Source: Vitrella brassicaformis | Taxonomy: Eukaryota; Sar; Vitrellaceae | Assembly (NCBI GenBank): GCA_001179505.1 | Contig: CDMY01000295.1 | Location: 179,999 to 243,998, forward strand | Direction of reading: 5' to 3' | Length of the DNA stretch: 64,000 nt | Shown here: one piece after another, positions 21,233-33,200 of the stretch | Layout: every line of letters starts with the position of its first letter | How positions within the stretch are numbered: the first letter of the stretch is position 1 | The notes under the pieces: model-generated | What the model was told of the DNA's origin: nothing | Databases searched by the model: none | What the model saw: only the letters and a program-made list of their open reading frames with translations | Translations under genes and position numbers: made by a program

Positions 21233-24200
21233 ATGGGCAATGAGTTGTCGGCCGAAGCTGAGGCGCAGAGAGGTGAGTGAGTGGCGCATTCATTTCAGCC
21301 GGCACGACCAAAGATGGTATGCGGATGCACTCGTGTGTTGCCGTCTGTGGGTGGGTGTCAGGCATCGTGCGCCTTCAGCGGAACGGCTATGCATCTGGCG
21401 AGTGGCAGCATCTGTTCAGGTAGGTTGGGCAGAACATGTCTGTATGTGTGGTCCAGGGGCTCATGAGGTGTGCTGTGTCCTTTGTCCGGGTGTGCAGGAA
21501 GTTCATCGAGATCTTCCCACCCGATCGGCCATGCACATGGTGAGTGACCGCTACTCGACAAAACACCGCAATGCTGCCTCTCTCACACACACACATCCAT
21601 GATGTCTGTCTGTCTGTCTGTCTGCTGCAGGCGCAGCAAGAAGGTGGTGGAGGTGTTCTTCCACCTCTTTGCAGAGACTATCCAGCACGCAGAAAGGGAC
21701 AACCACCGGAGGCACTCGTCTTCCTCCCCAGACGACTCCCCCCACACCCACACCCACGGCACCCACTCTGACGAGGGCAGCCCCTCACCGGACCACCACC
21801 ACCACAACCATCGGTATCCCCCCAGTGCCGACAGGAGTCCTCACGCCCACGCCACGAGCAGCGAGGAGGACACACACGGGGAGGAGAGCGGCGAGGAGCA
21901 TGAGGGCGATGAGCATGAAGGTGATGATGAGGAAAGCGATGAGGACCACATGTTGAGCGACTGGCGGGAGGATCTCCGGCTGCTGCTGGAGTCGGCGGCG
22001 AGACTCTTCACATCGGAGCCACTGTATAGGGTAGGCGGAGGAAGGGGAATGACGGCTGGGTGGTGTGTGTGTGTGTGAGAGAGTGGTTGTGCGTTTGTGT
22101 GATTGTGTGTGGCTGATGCAGTTGTTGACGAATGTGAAGGTGGACGTGACTTTGTTTGTGAGTGTGCTGGCCCTCGACGCGCCCCCCGACATCATCCTCA
22201 GGGCCGTCCGACTCATCACACAGCTCAACAGAAACATGTGAGTATGAGACCGACCATACTCACACCAGACCACACATACCCACACAACTCCTTCCTTTCT
22301 GCCCTTCCTTCATGTCATGCAGCTGGCAGGACCCCGCCATGGACCGCCCAGTGACCCTCCTCAAGAAGCGGCTCCTGACCGAGGCCACCCTGCCCACACA
22401 TCTGGCCTGCCTCAAGCGATGGACCGGCCCCCCACCGGCACTCTCCATCTCCTTCTTGGAGCCAGACCACAACGGCTCGCCACTTGAGGCGGGCGTCGAA
22501 GCGTGGCCGGCCGTGCTGTCGCCCCCGAGGCTGCAGACGCCCCCCCGGCGAGGGAGGGGTGTGTCGGCTGATGAAGACGGCGATCTGGATCAGATCTACG
22601 GGATAACGAGCGAGCTGCTGAGCTACTTTGTGGATGCGGTTCACCGGCACCGTGCGACGACGCCGCTGTCGAGTGTGATGGAGTGTGTCAAGGTGTGGAC
22701 GGCCGACTGCCGGTTTCTGCTCGACCTGGCCACGCAGCACCCGCAGCTGCTCACACGCGCACAGGTGGGGGAGGGGGGCACCAAGACAGACAGACAAACA
22801 GGGGTGGGGGATGCACAGGAAATCGGCAGGTTCTGCGTGTGTGTGTGTGTGTGTTTGTGTGGGTGGTGGGTGGTTCAGGCGTGTCTGTTGCTGCGGTCGG
22901 TGGTGCTGGACAGCTTCGAGGGGCCGTGTGTCTACACACAGGTAGGGTAGGGCAGGGTAGGTGTGTAAGAAGTAGACGCAGACAACCACATAGATGGACC
23001 CTCCCTGTCCAGGAAGCAGCCAGGACATCAGGAGCGCTCCTCTACTTCATCGGAGACACTCTCCAACCGACCGTAGACACACACGCGTGCACGCCAACAC
23101 ACGATAGACACACACACTTTTCCCTGGCCGCATCCATTCAGTCTGGCGATGGCCCGACCCACTTCGGTTTGACGAGTCTGGACGGCTTTGCCGCCCCCCA
23201 TCCCATCACCGACACCATCAAGCGCCAGGACAGCAGCAAGGCGCGCAAGGGCAAGGCCGCAGCCGCCAGTCGGCTCGCCCCACCGCCACCCCCACTGAGG
23301 CTGCAGCAGCAGCTACCTACCACGACTGCTGACGGAGCCACAAGTGAGGCTTGGATGGGTGTGTGCAGGGGTGAAGGACATTATGTCTGTGTGGTTCTTT
23401 CATTCAGAGGGCCGTTCGTCTTATCTGGTTCGCGCAATGGTACCCCCGCCGGGCCCCGCTGACGTGCAACTCCTCAGCTCACACCTCGTGAGGGTGGTGG
23501 AACACACACAGACAGACACAGAGGACCGTGCAAGTCTGTGTGTCTTCATGTGTGTGTGTGTGTAGGTGGCGGTGTTGTGTGAGAACAACCGTGAGTCGAT
23601 GGCGCTGCTGTCGAAGCTCTTCCCGCCGTACTTCTTGAAGCTGCTGCAGGCCTCTAGTGTGGCCTTCTCGTGGTTTCCCTCCACCAGCGACTACCCCGCC
23701 TCAAGCACAGGGGCCGCCAGACTGTCACGGTATGATCGCATGATTGCTGCACGGCGTGATATGGGATCTTCACGTGAATGTGTGTGTCTGTGTGTGTGTG
23801 TGTGCGTAGGGCTGAGCTGCAGTGCATAGCGTCGACGATGCGGACGCTCAGCCCCCCGAGGCTGGCCTGGAAACTGGTAAGGGGAACCCGTAAGTCAGCT
23901 GACTTACCAAGTGGTGCAAGTGGTGTTTGGTGTGCGTGTGTGTGTCCGTGTCAGTTCTTCGAGTCGCTTCGCTCCACGATGGAGGAGGTGGACCTCATCT
24001 GGAATGAAGCCGTCAGAACCGGTACTTAAGGGACAAACAAAACCGAAACCACCACATAAGATGCCATGCGTGTGTGTATGTGTATGTTTGTTGTCTCGTC
24101 GGTGCAGAGCTGCGCGAGCTGCTCGTCACAGAGACCAAAGCAATTGTAGGCTCACAGACACTCCACAGGGAGCAAAGACAGCGTTTCCCACGTTGCCTAC

Positions 24201-27200
24201 GTTGCCTTGTCACAGGCGTTTGAGCGTGCCCTGAGGGGCGGCCAGCAAGTGGAGTGGGACGTCGCAGGTACCCCCTACACACAACACACAGACGGGGAAC
24301 TGCCCCTGCCTACGGTGTCCGTGTGTCTGTGTCTGTTCTGTGTGTGTGTGTCAGCGTGTGACATCAAGATTCCCTCACTGCACAGCGAGGGGCGCGTCAA
24401 CGGCTACTTTGTCCGACTCCTCACACCAGCACTCAGACACCTGGCCACCAAACAAGTACCACCAATGCAATGCACCCATCTCCTCTGCACACAAATCGAC
24501 CAGTCGATTTGTGTGTGTATCGGCAGGGTCTGCTGACGTGCGGCGATGGCGGTGTGGGTGTGGGTGTGGGTGGTGCTGACAGCACCAGTGCCAGCGACAC
24601 CGTCAGTCGGCAGAGCTCATCATCCCACCTCGACAGCTGGACACTCGTCGACCTACTCCCAGAGGTGCGCCCCTCCCCCGCCACGTTCGTCGACCTGGGT
24701 GTCACTACCGGCCTCCCAGAGGAGTCCCCTACACGCCAGCCACAGACCACAACGCCGTGGAAGCCCCTCACGGCGGCTTTGCAGGCCATGGTGGCCGATG
24801 AAATGACCGCTGGGGCGGGTGTGGGTGATGCCGAGAGGAAGGCGATGCGGTTCATTTCTGCGAGTGTGTCGCCGACGGAGAACCCACAGGCGTTGAATTG
24901 GGCGTTTCTTGAGGCGGTGGCCGTGGAGGACAATGTCAGCAGGAAGGCACAGGTGAGGATTGGGGGAGCGAGTGATGGGCAGAGGGGGCTAACTAGATGG
25001 TGTGTATGTCGTGTGTGTGTCATGTGCATCAGATGCTCTATGCGTGGAGTCTTCTTTACGCGGCCTTCTTCGGTAAGTCAGTCACAGGACAGACAGACTG
25101 TCCAGCCAGCCAGACAGACAGACAGACAGACAAGGACCGATGTCTCTCTATTTGTGCACTCACTGGTGGTCTAGGTGAGTTGCAGGACAAGCTGTCGGTG
25201 CACCACATTCTGTGGTACGGCAGCCCCGACCACGTCCACCCGCAGTACCGACGAGTCGTCTTCTACTTCCTACTGCTCGCCACGCAGTACACGCCAAACA
25301 TCGACCAACTCATCGATGCCAACGGTGAGCTCAGGCGCCTCCTGTATCTGGCCGCACATGTCTGTGTGTGGGATGGATGGTAGGTGTGAGCCTGCTGCTC
25401 CATTACTTCTGCGACTACCACCTGTCCATCAACCACCACCAGCTGCTGCAGGTGTCACAGCCAGAGAAGCCCTCCGCCCCGCCGTCGCCCCCTCGCAAGA
25501 CCCGCCCCTCCGCCTCACCTGACGCTCTCGGCCGCCCCATCCCCTTCATGATGGACGAGTCCTCCCCCCCTCTACCCATCTCACTCTCCATCGGGGGGCG
25601 CAGCATCTCGGCGCCACCCAAGGCCCTCCCCCCTCCACACACACCGCTGCCACCTGCTGCTGCTGCGGCGGCGGCGGCTGCTGCTGGTATGGGCAGCATC
25701 GACGCGCTGCATATGCATGCCGACATCGGGCCGAGAGAGTACGAGTACATCAACTTCTTCGCGATCCATTCACTTGTCGTGTGTGTGGAGGGAGAGGGGG
25801 TCAATGGCACTGGTGGCGGTGGTGGCCGGCCGTCGCTGCCTGCTTTTGACTCGCCGGACCTGAAGGCGCTGCTGCACTCGATTGAGACGGACGGGCTGTC
25901 TGAGGGGGTGTGTGGTGGTGGGGGTGCTGGTGGGGGGAGGGGGAAGCCGCCCTTCCCCTTCTTCAGCCACCACACGACCGCGACACACAGGGGCGCAACC
26001 GCAGCGAGCGACGCGGCATCGTCTCCTGAGGACAATCTGACAACATTGGCGTCCATCACCCCCCCTCCACATCCCTTCTACACAGCCGCCGTCGAGACCA
26101 CCGACACACAGCCACCACCAGCAGCAGCAGCACCACCGCCAGCGGAGGAGCCTCAGGTGTATGTGTCGAGTCTGTTTGCGAGAGGTGGTGGCGAGAAGGG
26201 GGCCATCCGGGAGTGCGACATTGACGACTTCGAGTACCAGGTCGACGGGGCGGCCGCACTCAGCCACCTCACTGTGCGGGTGAGTGGATCGGCCGATGGA
26301 TGGATGGGCCCCAAGAGTGTCTTATGCTGTGTGTGTGTGTGTGTGCAGTCCCACTGTGGCGTGGCTCTCCAATCGTCCCACAACCCCCTCCAGGCCGCCA
26401 GCCCCCGCGTCGAGTCCAGCCAGTACTTCTCCCGCCCCCTCAGCACAGTGCCCCCCTGCTCGGCCTCATACCGACACATCCGGCAGCAGCGCCAGGCCGC
26501 CAGGAAGCTCGCCGCCGAGTGGGCCTCCTCATCGTCACGGCTCCGATCGGGCTCTCGCGAGCAGCTGGAGCCCCCCTCTCCCGACCACGCCCCAGAGCAC
26601 GTTGTGGCGAGCATCCAGGCCTGCAGGAGGTATCCCGGTGGGGAGGGGGACGACGTCATCAGCAGGGAGGAGATGGTGATCCTGCTGCATCTCGCGCTCA
26701 GCTGCGCGAGGCGCAGCGCCCACTTCACGCGGCTGCTGTCGTTGCGCAAGTCGCTCGAGCAGCTGACCAAGCTCCTGCTCACGCACGACGACACCATCCT
26801 CGAGGGCAGTGCGCAGCTGCTGCTGCTCATCCTGACGGCCCGGCCCATCGCCGCGCTGCATCTAGTGGAGGTTGGCCTGGTGCCATTGCTGCTGTTTGCC
26901 ATCTTCAAGGACCGCAGGGCCACCGGGCCGGGAGCCAAGACCACCCATGCCCGGAGGGGCAGCGCCACATCATCCCCGCCGCGCCCGCTGGCGCCGTCGA
27001 GCACGACGCACACCGAGTCGGGGGTGTCACAGCAGCAGTCGCGGACGAGCTCGGTGCAAATGGGGTCTTCTTTTCGGCAGGACAAGTCGGCGATGCCGCC
27101 CATCTCTGTGATTGAGGTGCTCGCCAAGCTGCAGAAGACACGTACGTCGCGTAACACACTTGAGCAGACAGACTCACACGCCTTCCCTCCATCCATCTCG

Positions 27201-30200
27201 TGTTTTGCTTCATGTGTGTCAGTGGCGGATCTCTCCCGCACCGCGAGCCGGAGAGGTGGCCACCACACGCCGGACTTCCCCCACCACAAGGCGCACGACA
27301 CCAGCGAGCTGCAGGGGGTGCGCAACGCCATCGCTTTATGCGACGCCATCGACACGCTCCTGCCCCTGCCCATGGGCAAGCTCCTCATGATGCCCGACGG
27401 GCCGGCGCGGTTCCAGCATGTCGTTGGGGGCGAGGTGTGCACCCCTACGCTCGTGTGGAACAAGACTCTGCGGCACCAGCTCATGGCCGTCATTGTCAAG
27501 ACACTCAGGCCGTTGTGTGAGAGTCTGGACAACGACCACTGCCGCACAATCTACAGCGGGCCACCAGCTTTCGACATCCGCTACCCCCTGGTGGACGAGC
27601 TCTTCGTCGAGGGCTTCTACGTGCGCATCGTCGCCAGGAGAGCGCTCCGCCTGTGGCTCACACAGATCTACCCCACACTCGTGTGCGAGCTGGCCGCAAA
27701 CACGCCGTCCACACACATGCTCCAGCAGCACCAGCAGCAGCAGCAGACGGCCTCCTCAGCGACGCCATCGTTTGTGGCGGGGTCTGAGAGTGGTGGTGTG
27801 GGTGGAGTGATGCGTCGGCTGGTGGAGCCGTTGGAGCGGCTGGCGACGGGGGTGAGCCTGGACCGTGCGGGGGCGGTCATGGAGCAGTGGATGGACACCT
27901 GCCACAATGTCGGCCTGGGCACCGTCGGTAAGACAATAAGGAAGGGAGAGAGCACACACACACCCACACACACACAGAGAGAGAGAGAGAGGGAGAAATG
28001 AGAGAGACATCCTACACACACTGGGTGTGCGGTGTGTGCAGAGTATCTGCAGCTAAGTCCGTCCACTGACGGCAGCGGTGCCGGAGAGCCGCTTGTCATC
28101 GCATCTGGCCTGCTAAGGCGCCTTTCCAGTCTGCTGAGGGACCGCCTCGCCATCGACTCCCACGCACACACGCATCCACTCAACGACATGCACATGATCG
28201 ACGTGCTCAAAGCCATGGNNNNNNNNNNNNNNNNNNNNNNNNNNNNNNNNNNNNNNNNNNNNNNNNNNNNNNNNNNNNNNNNNNNNNNNNNNNNNNNNNN
28301 NNNNNNNNNNNNNNNNNNNNNNNNNNNNNNNNNNNNNNNNNNNNNNNNNNNNNNNNNNNNNNNNNNNNNNNNNNNNNNNNNNNNNNNNNNNNNNNNNNNN
28401 NNNNNNNNNNNNNNNNNNNNNNNNNNNNNNNNNNNNNNNNNNNNNNNNNNNNNNNNNNNNNNNNNNNNNNNNNNNNNNNNNNNNNNNNNNNNNNNNNNNN
28501 NNNNNNNNNNNNNNNNNNGGAGGGCATGAGTGTGTCGTCGCATTGGCGATTGCGTGCACCGTGTGTGTGTTTGGTTGGCTGGCTGTTTGCAGCGAGGCCT
28601 GGTGTGCACACTGGCCCCCTATGCGGCATATTGGAGCGTGCTGTCGCCATTCGCTGCACTGGGGAGCCTCCTCAGTCTCATCAAGGTACACACACACATA
28701 GACACGTACCTGTGACCATCCCTTCATTGTCACCGTTGTCATGTGTGTCTCAGCCGGGATCGCCGACCTTCTTCAACGTCGACGTGACCCTGGAAGCGCT
28801 CAAGCTCACCGAGGCCATCCTCCTGCTGCCCTGCCCGTCCCCACGCTCCCACTCCCACTCCCACAGCCACACCACGCTCGAGAGCCTGTTCTACCAGGGC
28901 GGCTTCAAGATGCTCGCCACACTGGTGCGGTTCACCATGATGACCACCTACACCACCATGGCTATGGCGAAGTTGCCACCTGCCGTCATGAAGACGCCCG
29001 AGAGAGGAGGAGGTGATGCGGGCATCCAGATGACGGTGCAGGGGCTGGAGGGAGAGGGAGAGGGTGTGCACGAGGACTTTGGTGGTGGCGAGGGCGAACC
29101 TGGCGGCCGGCAGGTGTCGTCGGGCAATGGTGGTAGCGGTAATGGCGGTGGCGGCGGTGGGATGGTGTTCGGTGCGAGCCGGCCGATAGTGCGGACCGAC
29201 GAGGTCTTCGCCGCCGTGGCCATGTCGCACCACCACATGACCTCTGGTAAGTCAAGTCCCGCCTCGTCTACACACACACATCCTCTCTGTCTGCTCTGCA
29301 CGTGTGTGTGCAATGCAATGCAGGTTGCGCATCGTCTCTGGACCGCAGCATGTCCCCCACGAGTATGTCAGTCGACAGGAGCAAGACCACTCTCGGCCCG
29401 TTCCCCACCGACATGACGCCGGGGCAGGAGGACGAGCTGCCCACATTCCCTCTCGTGCCCGGCACAGTCAGGGCGCACACCGACGACATCGACAATGGTG
29501 GTGGAGATGACGACGATGGCCACCATGACACGGAGCACCTCGACCGAGACAGGTACGTCTCTCTGCACTGAAGGCTTGGATGGATGGATGGATGGATCCA
29601 TGTGTGGCCGGCCACCTGTGGTTGGTTGTCATCCATCCATCGTAGGTTTGACCCCTTCGAGCTGCACCACATCGACCCCCCACTCGGCTTCTCGCCCTCC
29701 ATCCTCCCCCCCTCAGCCCCCCCACCCCTCATCACCCTAGCAGACGCATGCGGCCCAGACCCCCCTCTCTACCTCCTTCGAGGCTTCTCCTTCGTCAGCC
29801 CCCGGTCATGGTTCATCACCGAGGTCACACGGCGCGACCCCGTGCCGACCTACTCGCGCCATGGTGGCGGGGGCGGGAGCGACTCGCGGTGGACGGTGCT
29901 GCACAAGGAGACGCTGGCTTTCGCGAGGCGGCATCGGCACACGCCGTTTCCGTTCCCGTCGCAGCAGCTGCTGGTGGGGCAGAATGTGAGGAGGGGGGAC
30001 CCTGATGCCATCCAATACGCGTCACTCTGCTCATGTAAGGCACCCAGCCATCAAAAGAATGAATGCATCGACAGACCTTCCATCCTTGCTGTGTGTGTGC
30101 AGTGTTTGCGGCCATCGCGCGTGTGGTGGCGCCGCTGAAGCCCATGTGCCCTCCGCCATCCCTCCCCTCGCCCCCGCCCCTCACAGCAGCAGCAGCAGCC

Positions 30201-33200
30201 GATCAACAAGCACTGTCGGACCCACAAAACGCCAGTGCCGTCCCCAAACCAGCAGCAGCAGCAGCAGCAGCGACACAGGGCGCTGCCACTGCCCCCCGCA
30301 CATCGTACTCCACGACACTGGCTCAGTGGCTGGGCTGGACGGACAAGGGAGCCGACGAGAGAGAGGGGACAGGGGGGGAAGGAGAGGACGACGGCAAGGG
30401 TGGCAGCCGCAGGGGGACTGGAGGGTCGCCGGCGATGCCCGCGGCACTGCAGGACGTCCTGTCTACCGAGCTTGACGGATTTGCCTCTCTCCTCGGTGAG
30501 CGAGCCACGCACTGCAACAGCAACACACCATCCAGTGTTCTCAACAACGTGTCTCTTGTCCTCTTCGTCGCAGGAATTATCATGTTCGACAAGTGGCAGT
30601 CGTGGATGGGCCTCGTCGTCGCCCTCCGCAGCCTGCAGGTCCTGCTCGGACGCGCCGAGGAGCGCCGCGCCGCATTCGCCGTCGGCCTGCCCCTGAAGCT
30701 TCTCACCTGGCTACTGGCAGCCCTCCCCGAGCAGAAGGACACCCACCACACCGCAGCCATGACGATGACCAACGGTGGTGACGCCGACACAGAGACCAAT
30801 CCCCTCGACCAACCGCGTAAGAAGGCCCAGCCACTGGCCGGCCGCCTGCGGAGCGAGATGAAGAGCACCTGGGGGTGGTTCGGGGACTTTCCCGTGTCGG
30901 CGGTGCCGGAGAGCTGCGTCTTCCTGTACCTGCAAGTGATCGTGGCGGAGACCCTGGCGGCTCTGGCGGGCATCCCGCCGTCGTGCTGGGCGATGGGGAG
31001 GGAGGGGGTGCGGTGGGACCCGCCTGTGCGTGACGTGCACCTGCTGCTGACGCAGCTCCTCACGCCCGCACTGATGAGTCTTCTGTGCTCGGAGCACCAT
31101 TCGCTGTTCTTCTCCTCGCGGCACTTCCCCCAGGCCGACCCCTTTATCTGGCCCACACCCCTGCCCAACTCCAATCTCGGCTCCATCCGGTCATTCCTGA
31201 TCGCCCTCAACTCTGAGACGGCTGATGCGTGTCTGCTGTGGACGCCCTCGATGCACAAGGCCCTTGAGCAGACGGTGGCGGGCCATCTCGCCCCCCTACT
31301 GGAGTCGCCAGATGCGGACGTCGGTGACGGCGGTGGGCGGAGAGGAGAGGGAGGGGGAGAGGAGAGTGACGGAGCGAGGTTGTCTTTTGTGGCGTGGGAC
31401 TACGAGAAGCTCGTGACCTTCGACAACTGCCACCACCAGTATGCCCAGTTCGATCTCGACGCCGAGTACTACGTGCATGGCGTGTATATCTCACGGTGAG
31501 TGAGTCATCTTCGGTAGGTATCGATGCAGCCATGCATCCACTCTGAATGCGTGTGCGTGTGTGTGTGTGTGTGTGTAGGTTCAACGGGATTCCGTCGGCC
31601 AAGCTGCCGCCCCACGTGCAGGCGGCCCCGCTGCTCAAGTCCATCCTAGACTCGCTGGAGCTGCACATCAAGACCTCCTCACACGCCTACCACCCACCAC
31701 ACGCACTGCACCCACCATCTACATCTTTCCTGGAAATGGTCCGCCCCTTCACACAACACACCTGCACTCTCTCACTCTCACTCTCTCTGTGTGTGCGTGT
31801 GTGTGTGTGTGCGTGTAGGGCGGAATTCACATCAACCATCGGTCGCATCATCCCGGCGGCGGTCGGAAGGAGGTGGGTGGCGACGTCGAGGACGAGACGG
31901 AGGGCGAGCTCTCCCCCAGACACAACGATGCCCGGACGCAGCTGCACCTCACTGCTGTCTTCAAACTCCTCAAGGGCGACTTCCAGGTGAGTGAGGAGGC
32001 ACCAACGAACGAACAAGCTCTGAGAGCAACGGTGTGTTTGTTTGGCTCTGTCTGTCCGTCATGACAATGATTGATGCAGGGTGACTTAGACCCTGGCGAT
32101 GTCGACCCGACGTGGTTTGAGGTGCTCCTCAGGCTACTGCCGCCCCTCGATGGACCGCTGCCCAAATGGCTGCCGGTAAGAGACGAAAGATGACACCGAC
32201 CGCACAAACGACACTTTTTCCCTCTCTCATCATCCTGCCTGCAGACGCTGTTGGACATCTTCCGGTGTCTGTCGTCGGCCTCTTCGGTGTGGTCCCGCCC
32301 CCGCGCCATCGCCGACTGGCTGGCCACCCGGCTGGTCCTCGTGCTCTGCTGGTGGCTGCGCACCGCTCCCCAGCCCTTCTCTCACGCCATCCCACGGCCG
32401 GACATCCCTCTCCCCCTGCCGCACCCGCTGCACCCATTCCCAGCCGTCAGCACCGCGCCACGCCCCGCAGCTTCCACACTCACACAGAAGGGACAACAGC
32501 AGCGCAAGAGTGAGCCCCCTCCTGGCGCTGCTGTTGGGGCGCACAATGCCCTGGTGGCCGAGCCGCTGGCCCTGATCACGAGCATTCTGCACCAGCGGCG
32601 TCGGTCGCTGAGGACGGCGATGGACGCGGGGTGCCCTCTGATCACCCTGCTGATCATCCTGTCCCACAGCGGGCTACCCACTACTACCACCGCAGGCGCG
32701 CAGACGGCTGGGGGCGGCGGACAAGAGAGGGAGGGGAGAGAGGAGGGAGAGGGAGAGGCGGCGCGTCAGGGGGGGAGTCAGGGGCAGGGGCAGGGTCAGG
32801 GTCCGGCTTTGCTGCCGCTGCAGGCCGTCAGGCTGCTCGGGTGCTTTGTGAGCGCACAGGGTGCAGACGATGACGTGCACGGCTGCCTGTGTACCCTCTT
32901 GACGCCACTTCGCGGGTCGGCCTTCTTCCCAAGACTGCAGTGCGCATATGAGGTGAGTGAAGTGGGTGAAGTGGGTCGAACGGGTCAATCAAATCAGAGG
33001 GAGGCGATACACATCCATTCCATGGGTCAACATTGGTGTGTGGCGGGACACCACATCTGATCAGGATCCCGCGCCTTTCTACGAGTGGTTTTGCGGTCGG
33101 TTCCGCACCTCCGACATGATATGGGACGACAACACGAGGGCTGACCTACTCAAATTCGTCCTGGCAGAACTCACCAACTTCGAGTGCGTGGGCGCCTCAA

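Noticed and set aside
26153-27547. 464-codon open frame antisense to the RME-8-like gene
   Set aside because: Antisense shadow; intron repeat polarity and IWN homology both support the plus strand.
27668-28742. Frames that run across the N gap on both strands
   Set aside because: N bases translate as unknown residues, so continuity is artificial.
31840-31880. SHHPGGG considered as an HPD J-domain signature
   Set aside because: Lacks the Asp of HPD and the helix II/III pattern around it, so it is not counted as a functional J domain.
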